Source: Amycolatopsis coloradensis (GTDB lineage Bacteria > Actinomycetota > Actinomycetes > Mycobacteriales > Pseudonocardiaceae). From it: 64,000 nucleotides of DNA. The position numbers and the translations under genes are program-made. The DNA lies in contig NZ_MQUQ01000012.1 of assembly GCF_001953865.1 (NCBI RefSeq), positions 310,001 through 374,000 on the forward strand, read 5' to 3'. The notes under the pieces were generated by a model. It was not told where the DNA came from, did no database searches, and saw nothing but the letters and a program-made list of their open reading frames with translations. Shown in pieces: positions 8,889 through 17,923 of the stretch (its first letter is position 1; each line of letters starts with the position of its first letter).

Positions 8889-9752
8889 GTGACTGAGCAC
8901 CCCAGCTACGGCGACGGGCTCGCCGTCGTGACCGTGACGTACTTCCCCGGCGAAACCCTCGAGAAGTTCCTCGACACGCTCGAGAAGGCGACGGACCGGG
9001 ATGTCCAGGTCGTCGTCGCCGACAACGACTCCACGGACGGCGCGCCCGAGAAGGCCGCCCTGCGGGACAACGTCAAGCTGGTCAGCATCGGCGAGAACGT
9101 CGGTTACGGCACGGCCGCCAACCGCGGTGTCGCGGCGCTGGACGACAGCTACGGCTGGATCGTCGTGGTGAATCCGGACCTCGAATGGGAACCCGGTTCG
9201 CTCGACGCGTTGCTGGAGGTCGCCGAGCGCTGGCCGCGCGGGGGTGCTTTCGGGCCGCTGATCCACGACCTCGACGGGACCGTCTACCCGTCGGCTCGCC
9301 TGCTGCCGTCGTTCGGCCGGGGGATCGGGCACGCGGCGTTCGGCAAGATCTGGCCGGGCAACCCGTGGACGCGCCAGTACCGCCAGGAGACCGGCACTCC
9401 CGCCGAGCGCACGGCGGGCTGGCTTTCCGGGTCCTGCCAGCTGTTCCGCCGCGAGGCGTTCGACTCGGTCGACGGGTTCGACACGCGCTACTTCATGTAC
9501 TTCGAGGACGTCGACCTCGGTGAGCGGCTGACCCGCGCCGGCTGGCTGAACGTGTACGCGCCTTCATCCAGCGTCATGCACATCGGCGGGCATTCGACTT
9601 CGCAGGCTTCGGAAAAGATGCTGCGCGCGCATCACGACAGTGCCTACCGCTACCTCGCGGACCGTCACCCCGGCCTCCTGTGGAAGCCGGTCATGCTCGC
9701 GGTGAAGGCCGGTCTCGCGCTGCGGCTCAAGCTGGAGACCCGCAAGAAGTAG
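8889..9752 (+). CDS. wbbL: decaprenyl-diphospho-GlcNAc L-rhamnosyltransferase
   Basis: This 287-aa GT2 enzyme matches mycobacterial WbbL, which moves rhamnose from dTDP-rhamnose to decaprenyl-PP-GlcNAc to build the arabinogalactan-peptidoglycan linker on the inner face of the membrane. Recognisable blocks are VVTVTYFPGETLEKFL, ADNDSTDG, NVGYGTAANRG, VVNPDLEWEPGS, GPLIHDLDGTVYPSAR, WLSGSCQLFRREAF and YFMYFEDVDLGERL. GTG 8889 is chosen because VTEHPSYGDGLAVV aligns with family starts; GTG 8874 is in frame but no ribosome site is evident for either. With rmlD to its left and manB to its right it keeps the mycobacterial order. Confidence 0.93.
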   Translation: MTEHPSYGDGLAVVTVTYFPGETLEKFLDTLEKATDRDVQVVVADNDSTDGAPEKAALRDNVKLVSIGENVGYGTAANRGVAALDDSYGWIVVVNPDLEWEPGSLDALLEVAERWPRGGAFGPLIHDLDGTVYPSARLLPSFGRGIGHAAFGKIWPGNPWTRQYRQETGTPAERTAGWLSGSCQLFRREAFDSVDGFDTRYFMYFEDVDLGERLTRAGWLNVYAPSSSVMHIGGHSTSQASEKMLRAHHDSAYRYLADRHPGLLWKPVMLAVKAGLALRLKLETRKK

Positions 9753-9810
9753 CCGTTCCGGCCAACGGAACTCGCGCGACTCGCGAACCCGCCGTCGTTA
9801 CCGTCGGCAC

Positions 9811-10851
9811 ATGGATTTCGCCGAGTTGGACGCCTGGTTGACCGAACGGGCCGGGGAGGACCGCTTCTCCGGGGTCGTGCTGATCCGCCGCGGCGACGAG
9901 ACGCTGTTCGAACGCGGATACGGCCTGGCCAGCCGACGCTGGTCGGTGCCGAACGCGCCGGACATCCGGTACGACACGGCGTCGATCACCAAGGTCGTCA
10001 CCGCGATCGCCGCACTGCGACTGGCCGAGCAGGGGCACCTCGACCTGGATCGTCCGATCGGCGAGATCATCGATCTCACCGGAACGGTGATCGCGCCCGA
10101 GGCGACCACGCGGCACCTGCTCACGCACACCTCCGGCATAGCCGACGACGCCGACGAAGAGGCGGGCGAGAGCTACGAGGCGTTGTGGGTCGACAGGCCG
10201 GTGTACTCGGTCGTGAACACCCGCGACCATCTGCCCAACTTCGCTTACCGGGCACCGAATTTCGCACCCGGCGAAGGCTGCCGGTACTGCAACTCGGGGT
10301 ACGTCCTCGCCGGTCTGGTGATCGAGGCGGTCGTCGGCGGGCCTTATCGCGAACATGTCCAGGAGACCGTGCTCGACCGCGCGGGGATGACCGAGTCGGG
10401 CTTCTTCGACCGGCGCGATCCGCAGCCGAGGGTCGCCGAGGGCTGGGACGAGATCTTCGACGGCGAGCTGGTCACCGGGTGGAAGCAGAACATCTTCAGC
10501 TACCCGCCGATCGGTTCACCCGATGGGGGCGCGTACTGCACTGTCGGCGACCTCGTCCGGTTTCTGCGGGCGATCCGCGAAGAACGGCTTCTGTCGCCGG
10601 AACGCACGAAGGAGTTCCTCACGCCGCAGGTGCTGCACAGCAAGGGCGTCTGGTACGGCTTCGGCCTCGAATTCGTCCTGGAGCGGGACGGTTCGGTGTG
10701 GAACTACTACAAGGATGGCGGCAACGCCGGTGTCTGCTCGCTCGCGCGGCACTATCCGGGCGTGGGGCTGGACGTCGCGATGCTGTCGAACCACACCTAC
10801 GGGGGAGGCGCGGCGATCCGAGAGATCGATCGGGTGATCCGGGCTTCCTGA
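9811..10851 (+). CDS. serine hydrolase, beta-lactamase/DD-peptidase (class C-like) family
   Basis: This 346-aa protein has the S-x-x-K nucleophile motif (Ser58-Ile-Thr-Lys61, in TASITK) and a Y-x-N motif (Tyr159-Cys-Asn161 in RYCNSGY), as in the PF00144 beta-lactamase-like fold. The LLTHTSGI segment and the GGAYCTVGDLVRFL region are typical. No signal peptide is seen, so it is probably cytoplasmic, more likely an esterase or peptide hydrolase than a wall enzyme. It interrupts the mycobacterial-type order wbbL-manB, suggesting insertion. Substrate unknown. Confidence 0.88.
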   Translation: MDFAELDAWLTERAGEDRFSGVVLIRRGDETLFERGYGLASRRWSVPNAPDIRYDTASITKVVTAIAALRLAEQGHLDLDRPIGEIIDLTGTVIAPEATTRHLLTHTSGIADDADEEAGESYEALWVDRPVYSVVNTRDHLPNFAYRAPNFAPGEGCRYCNSGYVLAGLVIEAVVGGPYREHVQETVLDRAGMTESGFFDRRDPQPRVAEGWDEIFDGELVTGWKQNIFSYPPIGSPDGGAYCTVGDLVRFLRAIREERLLSPERTKEFLTPQVLHSKGVWYGFGLEFVLERDGSVWNYYKDGGNAGVCSLARHYPGVGLDVAMLSNHTYGGGAAIREIDRVIRAS

Positions 10852-10867
10852 CGACCGCGCGTAGGGT

Positions 10868-11365
10868 CTAGATACCGTCCAGGCGTCGCGAAAGGTTCGA
10901 ACGCCCCGAAGGGTTCTGCTTCACGGTCGGCACCAGGCCACCGACCTCGTTCTCGAGAGTGTCCGGCTCCGGATGCTCGATCAGGGGGCTTTGCACCGGC
11001 GCGGCGGGCGGCCGCCGGGTGAGAGGGGTCGTCGCCTGCGGCAGAGGCCTGGTCGGCTGCATGCCGGGACGGCGCGGGTACGGCTGCGGCTGTGTCGAGC
11101 CTTCGCCCCGCAGCGGCGGCAGGTCCAGCCGGGTGGTCGGTTCGGGCCCCGCCAGCGGGTGATCGTTCTCCGCGATCAGCGAGGCCGGTAGCTGCGTGGT
11201 CGTGTCCGGGTCCGACGAACGGTCGATCTCGGCGACCACCGATCGGGGGATCTGCTGGGTGTTCGCGGAGTCCATCGGCGACGTCGCGTTGTCCGGTGTC
11301 ACGACGAAGGCTCCACGCGCGCTGGCGCGTGCGAGCAAGGCGTCCGCCCGAGCACGGGGGTCCAT
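10868..11365 (-). CDS. proline/threonine-rich hypothetical protein
   Basis: This 165-aa protein has no domain I recognise. It starts MDPRARADALLARASARGAFVVTPDNATSPMD and then becomes low-complexity, rich in Pro, Thr, Gln and Asp, with repeated (T/P)TTxLP and QIP-like stretches; no membrane segment or signal is visible. The clean ATG, codon bias and divergent placement 140 bases from manB support a real gene. I cannot assign a function; it may be a disordered regulatory or phosphorylated protein. Confidence 0.7.
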   Translation of the reverse strand: MDPRARADALLARASARGAFVVTPDNATSPMDSANTQQIPRSVVAEIDRSSDPDTTTQLPASLIAENDHPLAGPEPTTRLDLPPLRGEGSTQPQPYPRRPGMQPTRPLPQATTPLTRRPPAAPVQSPLIEHPEPDTLENEVGGLVPTVKQNPSGRSNLSRRLDGI

Positions 11366-11505
11366 CCCCTAGGCCTCCCGACTGACCTGGGGCCCTCTGG
11401 GTTCAGGGCCGACTGTGTGCTGTCTAGGGTAGGCCCTCGGGGCGGCCGACGTCAGGGTTTCCCGCGGCTTGTCGCCTGGCGGCACGTGATACAGGAGGAG
11501 TTTCT

Positions 11506-12585
11506 GTGACGTCTGAGGTCAAGACCGACGCCGTGGTGCTCGTCGGGGGGAGGGGAACCCGGCTGCGCCCACTGACCCTTTCGGCGCCGAAGCCGATGCT
11601 CCCGACAGCGGGTACGCCCTACCTGAGTCACCTGTTCTCGCGCATCCGCGAGGCCGGGATGACCCACGTTGTACTGGGAACTTCCTACCGCGCCGAAGTC
11701 TTCGAGGAGTATTTCGGCGACGGGTCGGAGCACGGTCTCGAACTCGAATACGTCGTCGAGGAGGAGCCGCTCGACACCGCCGGGGCCATCCGCAACGTCT
11801 ACGACCGGCTCCGCGCGGACAACGTGATCGTCTTCAACGGTGACATCATCTCCGGTGCCGATCTTTCAGAACAGTTGCGGACGCACACGGAATCCGGCGC
11901 CGATGTGACCCTGCACCTGCAGCGCGTGCCCGATCCCAGCCGGTTCGGCTCGGTCCCGACCGACGAGAACGGGCGGGTCACGGCCTTCATGGAGAAGACT
12001 CCGAACCCGCCGACCGACCAGATCAACGCCGGCTGCTACGTCTTCCGCCGTGAGGTGGTCGAGTCGATCCCGGCCGGGCGGCGGATCTCCGTCGAGCGTG
12101 AGACCTTCCCCACCTTGCTCGAAAGCGGTGCGCACCTGCACGGGTTCGTGGACTCTTCCTACTGGCTCGACGTCGGCACGCCGGAGGCGTTCGTCCGCGG
12201 TAGTGCGGACCTCGTCCGCGGCGTGGCGCCGACGTCGGCGCTGCCCGGCCCGGTAGGCGAGGCACTGGTGCTGGACGGTGCGAAGGTGTCCGAGAGTGCC
12301 GTCCTGCGCGGCGGTTCGACGGTCGGCGTCGGCGCGGTGATCGGTAGTGGCGTGACGGTGGACGGGTCTGTCGTCTTTGACGGCGCGGAGGTCGGCGAAG
12401 GGGCTGTCATCGAGCGCTCGGTGCTCGGCGCCGGAGCGAAGATCGGCGCGGGAACGGTGCTTCGCGGCGTCGTCATCGGCGATGGCGCCTCGGTGGGCGC
12501 GGGCTGCGAACTGCTCGACGGTGCTCGCGTCTGGCCGGGTGTGACCCTGCCCGAGGGCGGCCTCCGGTTTTCGAGCGACGCCTAG
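11506..12585 (+). CDS. manB: mannose-1-phosphate guanylyltransferase-type nucleotidyltransferase
   Basis: This 359-aa NDP-sugar pyrophosphorylase corresponds to mycobacterial Rv3264c (ManB), which makes GDP-mannose. The nucleotide-binding signature is LVGGRGTRLRPLT followed by SAPKPMLP; substrate-loop blocks are VEEEPLDTAGAI and VFNGDIISGADL, then INAGCYVFRREV. From about residue 245 onwards hexapeptide repeats with V-x-G and I-G-x-G turns form a left-handed beta-helix. GTG 11506 follows a strong GGAGGAG ribosome site. It follows wbbL with one gene pair intervening and has a 2-base gap to the next gene. Confidence 0.88.
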   Translation: MTSEVKTDAVVLVGGRGTRLRPLTLSAPKPMLPTAGTPYLSHLFSRIREAGMTHVVLGTSYRAEVFEEYFGDGSEHGLELEYVVEEEPLDTAGAIRNVYDRLRADNVIVFNGDIISGADLSEQLRTHTESGADVTLHLQRVPDPSRFGSVPTDENGRVTAFMEKTPNPPTDQINAGCYVFRREVVESIPAGRRISVERETFPTLLESGAHLHGFVDSSYWLDVGTPEAFVRGSADLVRGVAPTSALPGPVGEALVLDGAKVSESAVLRGGSTVGVGAVIGSGVTVDGSVVFDGAEVGEGAVIERSVLGAGAKIGAGTVLRGVVIGDGASVGAGCELLDGARVWPGVTLPEGGLRFSSDA

Positions 12586-12587
12586 CC

Positions 12588-13484
12588 ATGCTGTTCCGCC
12601 CCGGCTTCGAACTCGACCTGGACACGGTGCTGGGTCCGCTGAGTCGTGGGTCACGGTCGCCCAACCTCGTCCGCACCGAGGGCGGGGTCACCTGGCTGGC
12701 CGCCAACACCGCCGACGGCGCCGGCACGCTCGCGCTGCTGCGGCGCGCGGACGGCGAGATCGAGGCGGAGGCCTGGGGGCCCGGCGCGGACAGGCTGCTC
12801 GATGGGGTCCCGGCGATGCTGGGCGCGCACGACGACGATTCCGAATTCGTGGCGCATCACGACGTCATCGCGTCGGCGCGGCGCCGGAATCCGGGACTGC
12901 GCCTCGGCTCGACCGGCCGGGTGTGGGACGCGCTGGTGCTCGCCGTGCTGGAACAGAAGGTGACCAGCGTGGAGGCGCTGCGATCGTGGGGCGAACTGTG
13001 CCGCTGGTTCGGGGAAACCGCGCCGGGACCGGCGCCGTCACGGTTGCGGGTGCCGCCGACACCCGTCGCCATCCGGTCCATTGTGGACTGGAAATGGCAT
13101 CGTGCCGGAGTGGACCTGAAACGGCGGACGACGCTGATCACCGCGGCCCGTGTCGCGACTCGGCTGGAGAAAGCCGTCGAGCTGAAGGGCGCCGAGGGCC
13201 GGGCTTGGCTACGGAAGGTGCCGGGCATCGGCGTGTGGACCGCCGCGGAGATCGCGCAGCGCGCCTGGGGCGACCCGGACGCGGTGAGCTTCGGCGACTA
13301 CAACATCCCGTCGATGGTCGGGCACGCGCTGATCGGCACGAAACTCGACGACGCCGGGATGTCCGAGGTGCTGGCGCCGTATTCACCGCAGCGGCAACGC
13401 GCGGTGCGCTACCTGTCGACGGCCGGATTCCGCCGGCCGCGGTTCGGACCGAAGATCGAACTGCGCGACTATCGCGCGATGTGA
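12588..13484 (+). CDS. AlkA-like DNA-3-methyladenine glycosylase
   Basis: This 298-aa HhH-GPD superfamily protein would excise alkylated bases from DNA. The helix-hairpin-helix is LRKVPGIGVWTAAEIA (about 207-222), followed by the GPD-loop variant WGDPDAVSFGDYN with the catalytic aspartate at residue 237. The middle carries LAVLEQKVTSVEALRSW, the usual L-x-Q-x-V-S region. It begins two bases after manB, so it is probably cotranscribed. In M. tuberculosis the equivalent place holds an adenine DNA methyltransferase gene, so this is a lineage-specific substitution. Confidence 0.87.
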   Translation: MLFRPGFELDLDTVLGPLSRGSRSPNLVRTEGGVTWLAANTADGAGTLALLRRADGEIEAEAWGPGADRLLDGVPAMLGAHDDDSEFVAHHDVIASARRRNPGLRLGSTGRVWDALVLAVLEQKVTSVEALRSWGELCRWFGETAPGPAPSRLRVPPTPVAIRSIVDWKWHRAGVDLKRRTTLITAARVATRLEKAVELKGAEGRAWLRKVPGIGVWTAAEIAQRAWGDPDAVSFGDYNIPSMVGHALIGTKLDDAGMSEVLAPYSPQRQRAVRYLSTAGFRRPRFGPKIELRDYRAM

Positions 13485-13624
13485 CTCGGCCGAGTTCTGG
13501 TTGCCCAGCCCTGCGGCGGGCCCGGGTACTGCGGCGGCTGCTTGGCGCTCGACTTCACGAGGAAGTACACGCCGATCCCGGCCGGGACCAGGACGCCGAC
13601 CCCGAGCACCGGAAGGAAGACCAC
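13469..13624 (-). CDS. small membrane protein, paralogue of its neighbour
   Basis: A short minus-strand frame of 51 codons begins at GTG 13624 with VVFLPVLGVGVLVPAGIGVYFLV, one membrane segment. It continues as KSSAKQPPQYPGPPQGW, a short proline-rich tail, and ends by overlapping the glycosylase 3' end by 16 bases. The layout (membrane span, Lys, then P/Q/Y/G-rich tail ending GW) copies the 76-aa gene just upstream, so I read it as a shortened tandem duplicate. No clear ribosome site is visible, so it may be untranslated. Confidence 0.4.
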   Translation of the reverse strand: MVFLPVLGVGVLVPAGIGVYFLVKSSAKQPPQYPGPPQGWATRTRPSHIAR

Positions 13625-13649
13625 GCGCCGAGGTTGGCCGGTCCGGCGA

Positions 13650-13880
13650 TCACCAGCCAGGCGGCGGCTGCTGCGGCGGCTGACCGGGGTACTGCTGAGG
13701 CGGGTATGGACCCTGTGGGCCGCCCTGGGGGTACTGAGGCGGGTACGGCGGCTGCGGCGGGTACTGGGGCGGATAGGGCGGCGGCTTCGGCTTGTTGAGC
13801 GTCTTGATCAGGAAGAAGATCCCGACCCCCACGCCCGCGAGCACGGCCACGATGAACACGAGTTCGATGATCATGACCAC
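13650..13880 (-). CDS. small proline-rich membrane protein
   Basis: This 76-aa protein has one N-terminal membrane segment (about residues 4-26, IIELVFIVAVLAGVGVGIFF) and then a cytoplasmic or periplasmic tail of P-P-x-Y-P and Q-Y-P-Q repeats ending in PPPGW. No family is recognised. It sits between the GntR regulator and a shortened copy of itself, all on the minus strand, so the three may form an operon. Such proline-rich tails often bind SH3-like or WW-like partners, but that is only a possibility. Confidence 0.65.
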   Translation of the reverse strand: MVMIIELVFIVAVLAGVGVGIFFLIKTLNKPKPPPYPPQYPPQPPYPPQYPQGGPQGPYPPQQYPGQPPQQPPPGW

Positions 13881-13915
13881 GACAGACCCCTTCGTTCGTT
13901 CCAGCGGAGGGTAGA

Positions 13916-14266
13916 TCAGCCCAGGGCCGCGTCGACGATCGCCTTCGCCTCGTCACGGTCGAGGCCCAGTTTCCTGGTCAGCGCGGCGTAATCGGCGGCG
14001 GCTCGCCTCGCTCGTTCGCGGGTCTCATCGCCGACGGCGCCGACGAAAGTGCCCGCGCGGCCGCGGGTCTCGATCAGGCCCGCTTCTTCGAGCTCACGGT
14101 AGGCCTTCGCGACGGTGTTGGGGGCGATGCCGAGGTCCTCGGCCAGTTTTCGCACGGTCGGGAGTTTCGCCCCGACGGGCAGTGAGCCGTCGTTGATCCG
14201 CGCCGCGTAGGCCGTGCGCACCTGCTCGAAGGGTGGGACCGAGGAGTTCGGGTCGACCGTGACCAT
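13916..14266 (-). CDS. GntR family regulator (YtrA-like, short)
   Basis: This 116-aa protein contains a winged helix-turn-helix of the GntR type: PPFEQVRTAYAARIN, LPTVRKLAEDLGIAPNTVAKAYRELEEAGLIETRGRAGTFV (about 18-75), followed by a short helical tail (RRAAADYAALTRKLGLDRDEA). Lack of a large effector domain places it with YtrA-like regulators that usually control membrane or ABC transport genes. ATG 14266 is supported by AGGGAG ten bases upstream. Just upstream lies a family-D hairpin. Likely target: its own operon, including the small membrane proteins at 13.5-13.9 kb. Confidence 0.85.
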   Translation of the reverse strand: MVTVDPNSSVPPFEQVRTAYAARINDGSLPVGAKLPTVRKLAEDLGIAPNTVAKAYRELEEAGLIETRGRAGTFVGAVGDETRERARRAAADYAALTRKLGLDRDEAKAIVDAALG

Positions 14267-14291
14267 GCGGTTTCTCCCTGCTGGAAATGCC

Positions 14292-14338
14292 GTGAAGGCC
14301 TCCTTCACTACTTTGAGAGTAGGTAAGGAGGCCTTCGC
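14292..14338. repeat. family-D palindromic repeat (GTGAAGG..CCTTCAC)
   Basis: GTGAAGGCCTCCTT (14292-14305) pairs with AAGGAGGCCTTCGC (14325-14338) with one mismatch, and the loop carries a further CTAC/GTAG stem. The hairpin lies between the stop of the membrane protein gene and the start of the GntR gene, on the upstream side of GntR. Confidence 0.75.
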
Positions 14339-14350
14339 GGAATGTCGGGG

Positions 14351-15010
14351 CTACTGGCGGGGCGGGACCACCTGGGTCCGGTCCCCGCCGGGAACGACCT
14401 GGGTGGCGTCACCGGCGCCACCGGGCACCACCTGCGTCCGGTCACCGCCGGCGGGTGCGACGACCTGGGTGCGATCGGCGCCCGCGTCCGCCTGGTGCTG
14501 CCGGGACACGACCTGCGTGCGGTCCGCGCTGCCGTCGACCGGCGGACCGGTCTGCGGAGGCGGCGGCGGAAAACCGGGGGCAGTCGGTGCGGCGATCGGA
14601 GGCTGCGACATGGCGAACGGGTTGTGCCCAGGGTTGCCGGGCGGCGGCGCGAAACCCGCGGCCGGCGGCGCGAAACCCGCCGGAGCCGGGGCCGGAGGCG
14701 CCGGGAAACCGGGCGCCTGGCCGTAACCGGGCTGAGGCGGCGGGAAACCGGGCTGCTGCTGCCGGTTGCCCTGCGGGGCGGGCGGGGGCGGCGGGAAGCC
14801 CGGAGCCGGGCCGCCGCCGCCGAAGTTCGGGTTCTGCGGGAAGGTCATCGGCGGCTTCTTCGCCTGGTTGACCTTCACGATGATCACCACGACCACGATG
14901 ATGACGATGATGATCGCCAGGATCAGCAGAAACCAGCCGAAGCCGTCACCGTCACCGCTGCTGTGGACCCGGACCCGGTCCAGGTATGGCGTCAGCGTCG
15001 TCAGCATCAT
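14351..15010 (-). CDS. membrane protein with proline-rich tail and repeated D-x-T-Q-V-V motif
   Basis: This 219-aa protein has a short N-terminal part, one membrane span (about 25-47, WFLLILAIIIVIIVVVVIIV) followed by KVNQAKK, then a long Pro/Gly/Gln/Phe-rich region. The C-terminal 60 residues carry five copies of a D-(R/A)-T-Q-V-V unit separated by 8-11 residues. A single threonine followed by Gln in an acidic-hydrophobic context resembles sites phosphorylated by actinobacterial Ser/Thr kinases and read by FHA domains; that role is inference. No homologue with known function is recognised. Confidence 0.75.
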   Translation of the reverse strand: MMLTTLTPYLDRVRVHSSGDGDGFGWFLLILAIIIVIIVVVVIIVKVNQAKKPPMTFPQNPNFGGGGPAPGFPPPPPAPQGNRQQQPGFPPPQPGYGQAPGFPAPPAPAPAGFAPPAAGFAPPPGNPGHNPFAMSQPPIAAPTAPGFPPPPPQTGPPVDGSADRTQVVSRQHQADAGADRTQVVAPAGGDRTQVVPGGAGDATQVVPGGDRTQVVPPRQ

Positions 15011-15037
15011 TCCCCCTTTTGAACGTCAGCCGACACC

Positions 15038-15583
15038 TTAACGGCCGAGTGGCGCGGGGAGGGCCGCTTCCACCAGTTCGGTGAGATCTTCCGACCCCGG
15101 AGGAAGGGAATTCACCGGCCACCAGCGAAGATCATCCGATTCGTCGCTTTGTGCCGGCTGTGCGCCAAGGGGTGCGCGCACGACGAAACGCACGTCGAAA
15201 TGCCTTGTCGGCACGCCGAGCGAGCAGGTGATCGGGTGGACGTCGAGATGCACCGGAACCGGGTCGATCACCAGCTCCTCGATACCCGATTCCTCCCGCG
15301 CCTCACGCAAAGCCGCGTCCGCGAGTGTCGCGTCGCCCGGTTCGCAATGCCCGCCGAGCTGCAACCAGCGGCCGACTCGCGGATGCAGGGTGAGGAGCAC
15401 GTTTTCCGCGTCGGCGTCCAGAAGTACGGCCGACGCGGTGATGTGCCCGGCCGCGCATTCGCGGCGGCAGACGTCGTCGCGGGCGGCGAGGAAGCCGAGA
15501 TAGGCCTGGCGCAAGGATTCCTGGGCGGCGTCCGCCGGTCGCCAACCGGACAAAGTGGACACAACGTCAGCGTGGAGGGTCAC
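15038..15583 (-). CDS. Nudix hydrolase
   Basis: This 181-aa protein has a complete Nudix box (GGHCEPGD, then [12 protein letters not shown]), so it should hydrolyse a nucleoside diphosphate linked to some group X with Mg2+. Upstream of the box is [16 protein letters not shown], as in the MutT-like fold; the C-terminus has FDVRFVV and [13 protein letters not shown] 15583 overlaps the fbiB stop by four bases (GTGA), so it is translated with the F420 operon. A role in cleaning F420 intermediates is possible but unproven. Confidence 0.88.
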   Translation of the reverse strand: MTLHADVVSTLSGWRPADAAQESLRQAYLGFLAARDDVCRRECAAGHITASAVLLDADAENVLLTLHPRVGRWLQLGGHCEPGDATLADAALREAREESGIEELVIDPVPVHLDVHPITCSLGVPTRHFDVRFVVRAPLGAQPAQSDESDDLRWWPVNSLPPGSEDLTELVEAALPAPLGR

Positions 15584-16923
15584 AGTTCGAGAAGTCCTTC
15601 TCCGGGATCGCCCGCGCCGCGAGCGGGTGGCAGGGCGGCGGGATGGCCGATCGCGACCGCGCCGAGCGGCTCCCAGCGCGCGTCCAGGCCGAGCACCTCA
15701 CGCACGATGGCGGGCGCGAAGATGGTCGATCCGATCCAGCACGAGCCGAGGTCTTCGGCGGCGAGCGCGACCAGCAGACCCTGCACCGCCGCGCCACCGG
15801 CGACGGTGAACATCGTGTGCTCGCAGGCATTCCGGCGATCGTCGCGGTAGGTGTGCGCGCCCTCGGCGACGAGGAACGGCACCACGACCTCGGGGGCGTC
15901 GTACAGGATGTCGCCGCGGCTGAGGCGTTTCGCGACCTGCTCGGCGGTGAAGTCGTCGGCTTCGAGATCGGCCTGCCACGACGCCTTCATCGCGTCGAGA
16001 AGCTTGCGGCGCAAGCCTTCCTCGCGCAACCACACGAACCGGACCGGTTTCGTGTGATGCGGTGCGGGCGCGGTCAGCGCTGTCGAGACGGCCCGGCGCA
16101 GCACCTCGGGATCGACCGGCTCGCCGGTGAACGACCGGATCGAACGCCGCGCGAGCACCGCTTCCCGCCGTCCCTGCGCGATGGCTTCGTTGGTGCCGAG
16201 CCGGAACAGGTCCTCTTCGATCGGCCGGATCAGCTCGCGGGCGGTGGAACCGTCGTCGGTCAGCCGGAGCCCGCGCACGACGGCGACGGGTGTGCCGCCG
16301 AGTTTCCCCTTGACCAGATCCGCCGCGGCGGCGAGTTCGTCGGCGATCGCCACCTCGGTGACCGCTAGTTCGTTGCCCTGGCTGTCGACTTCACCCGCGT
16401 ACGCGTGCAGCACCCGCAGCCCGGACGAACCGATCGCGGCGTCGGTCTGCCCGACCCGCCACGCGCGGCCCATGGTGTCGGTGATCACGACCGCGACCTC
16501 GACACCCGTCCGCTCGCGCAGCCCGTTGCGCAGCGCGAGCGCGGAGGCGTCCGGATCCGTCGGCAGCAGCGCGACCTCACCGGCGGCCACGTTCGACGCG
16601 TCCACGCCGGACGCCGCCTGCACGATGCCGAGCTTGTTCTCGGTGATCACCGTCCGGTTGATCCGCGCGATCACGCGGACGGACTCGTCCTCGACGAGTT
16701 CGCGCCGGGCGGCGTCACGCTCTTCGGGATCAGTGGGGACGCGGATCAGCATGCCCTCGGCCTTGGAGACGATCTTGCTCGTCACGACCAGGACATCACC
16801 CGAACGCAGCCAGGGGACCGCCTTGACGATCGCGCCGGTCAGGTCGTCACCGGGACGGAACTCCGGGAGTCCTTCGACGGGCAAGATCTCGATCTTCGAA
16901 GAAGCGTGATCAGGCAGTTTCAT
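15580..16923 (-). CDS. fbiB: coenzyme F420:L-glutamate ligase / dehydro-F420-0 reductase
   Basis: This 447-aa two-domain FbiB has an N-terminal F420-0:gamma-glutamyl ligase domain (about 1-245: [48 protein letters not shown]) and a C-terminal nitroreductase-like FMN domain (about 250-447: [41 protein letters not shown]). In actinobacteria the second domain reduces dehydro-F420-0 and the first adds glutamates. ATG 16923 lies one base after the fbiA stop; a longer upstream frame is shadow. Length equals that of the M. tuberculosis enzyme. Confidence 0.95.
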   Translation of the reverse strand: MKLPDHASSKIEILPVEGLPEFRPGDDLTGAIVKAVPWLRSGDVLVVTSKIVSKAEGMLIRVPTDPEERDAARRELVEDESVRVIARINRTVITENKLGIVQAASGVDASNVAAGEVALLPTDPDASALALRNGLRERTGVEVAVVITDTMGRAWRVGQTDAAIGSSGLRVLHAYAGEVDSQGNELAVTEVAIADELAAAADLVKGKLGGTPVAVVRGLRLTDDGSTARELIRPIEEDLFRLGTNEAIAQGRREAVLARRSIRSFTGEPVDPEVLRRAVSTALTAPAPHHTKPVRFVWLREEGLRRKLLDAMKASWQADLEADDFTAEQVAKRLSRGDILYDAPEVVVPFLVAEGAHTYRDDRRNACEHTMFTVAGGAAVQGLLVALAAEDLGSCWIGSTIFAPAIVREVLGLDARWEPLGAVAIGHPAALPPARGAGDPGEGLLEL

Positions 16924-16924
16924 T

Positions 16925-17923
16925 TCAGGCACCAGAAACTCCGGCCAGCTCGAAGGCCGCGCGTGCCATCGCCGCGGTCGCGTCCACATCGGACATCAGC
17001 AGGGGGACGTCGCGGACGGCGACGCCCGGCACGTCGACGGTTTCGCCCTCGGCGACCAGCCAGCCGTCGAGGACGCCTTCCGAGGAGTCCGCGCGGGAGC
17101 CGTAATGCCGTCCGACGGCCTCGGCCGAGGTCTCCACGCCGATCGCGCTCAGGCACGCGTCGGCCATGCCGCGCAACGCCTTCCCGCCGATGATCGGCGA
17201 GATCCCGACGACCTTGGCGCGTGTCTTCCGCAGCGCGGCGCGGATCCCCGGGACACCGAGGGTCGTGCCGACCGACACCACCGGGTTGGACGGCGCGAAC
17301 AGCACGATGTCGGCGGCCGCGATCGCTTCGAGCAGGCCCGGCGCCGGCTTGGCCTCGTCGGCGCCGACGGCGATGATCGAATGCGCCTTCGGCTCGGCGC
17401 GGTACCGCACCCACCACTCCTGGAAGTGGATCGCCTTGCGCTGATCGGGATCTTCGGGGTCGTCGATCACGACATGCGTTTCGACCCGGTCGTCCGACAT
17501 CGGCAGCAGGCGCACGCCAGGTTGCCAGCGGTCGCACAGCGCCTCGGTGACCTGCGAGAGCGGATAGCCCGCGCGCAGCATCCGCGAACGGATCAGATGC
17601 GTCGCGATGTCCTTGTCGCCCAGCCCGAACCAGGTCGGCTCGGCGCCGTACTCGGCGAGTTCCTCCTTGACCGTCCAGGTCTCGCCCGAGTGCCCCCAAC
17701 CGCGTTCTTCGTCGATCCCCCCGCCGAGGGTGTACATGCAGGTGTCCAGGTCCGGGCAGATGCGCAGACCGTGCATCCACACGTCGTCCCCGGTGTTCAC
17801 CAGCGCGGTCACCTCGTGGGGTGATTCCGGCGCGGAACCGACCGCGGGCAGACCCAGTGCTTGCTTGACCCCCAGCAGGAAGCGGGCCCCGCCCACTCCG
17901 CCGACCAAAATGACGACCTTCAC
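16925..17923 (-). CDS. fbiA: 2-phospho-L-lactate/PEP transferase of F420 synthesis
   Basis: This 332-aa CofD/FbiA protein joins Fo with a phosphoenolpyruvyl or phospholactyl group from the activated GDP/GPP intermediate to make (dehydro-)F420-0. The N-terminus [20 protein letters not shown] and the blocks [44 protein letters not shown] and [14 protein letters not shown] are diagnostic. GTG 17923 overlaps the GNAT gene stop by four bases. The order GNAT-fbiA-fbiB-Nudix is one tight minus-strand operon. The upstream in-frame extension is antisense-type shadow and is excluded. Confidence 0.95.
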   Translation of the reverse strand: MKVVILVGGVGGARFLLGVKQALGLPAVGSAPESPHEVTALVNTGDDVWMHGLRICPDLDTCMYTLGGGIDEERGWGHSGETWTVKEELAEYGAEPTWFGLGDKDIATHLIRSRMLRAGYPLSQVTEALCDRWQPGVRLLPMSDDRVETHVVIDDPEDPDQRKAIHFQEWWVRYRAEPKAHSIIAVGADEAKPAPGLLEAIAAADIVLFAPSNPVVSVGTTLGVPGIRAALRKTRAKVVGISPIIGGKALRGMADACLSAIGVETSAEAVGRHYGSRADSSEGVLDGWLVAEGETVDVPGVAVRDVPLLMSDVDATAAMARAAFELAGVSGA

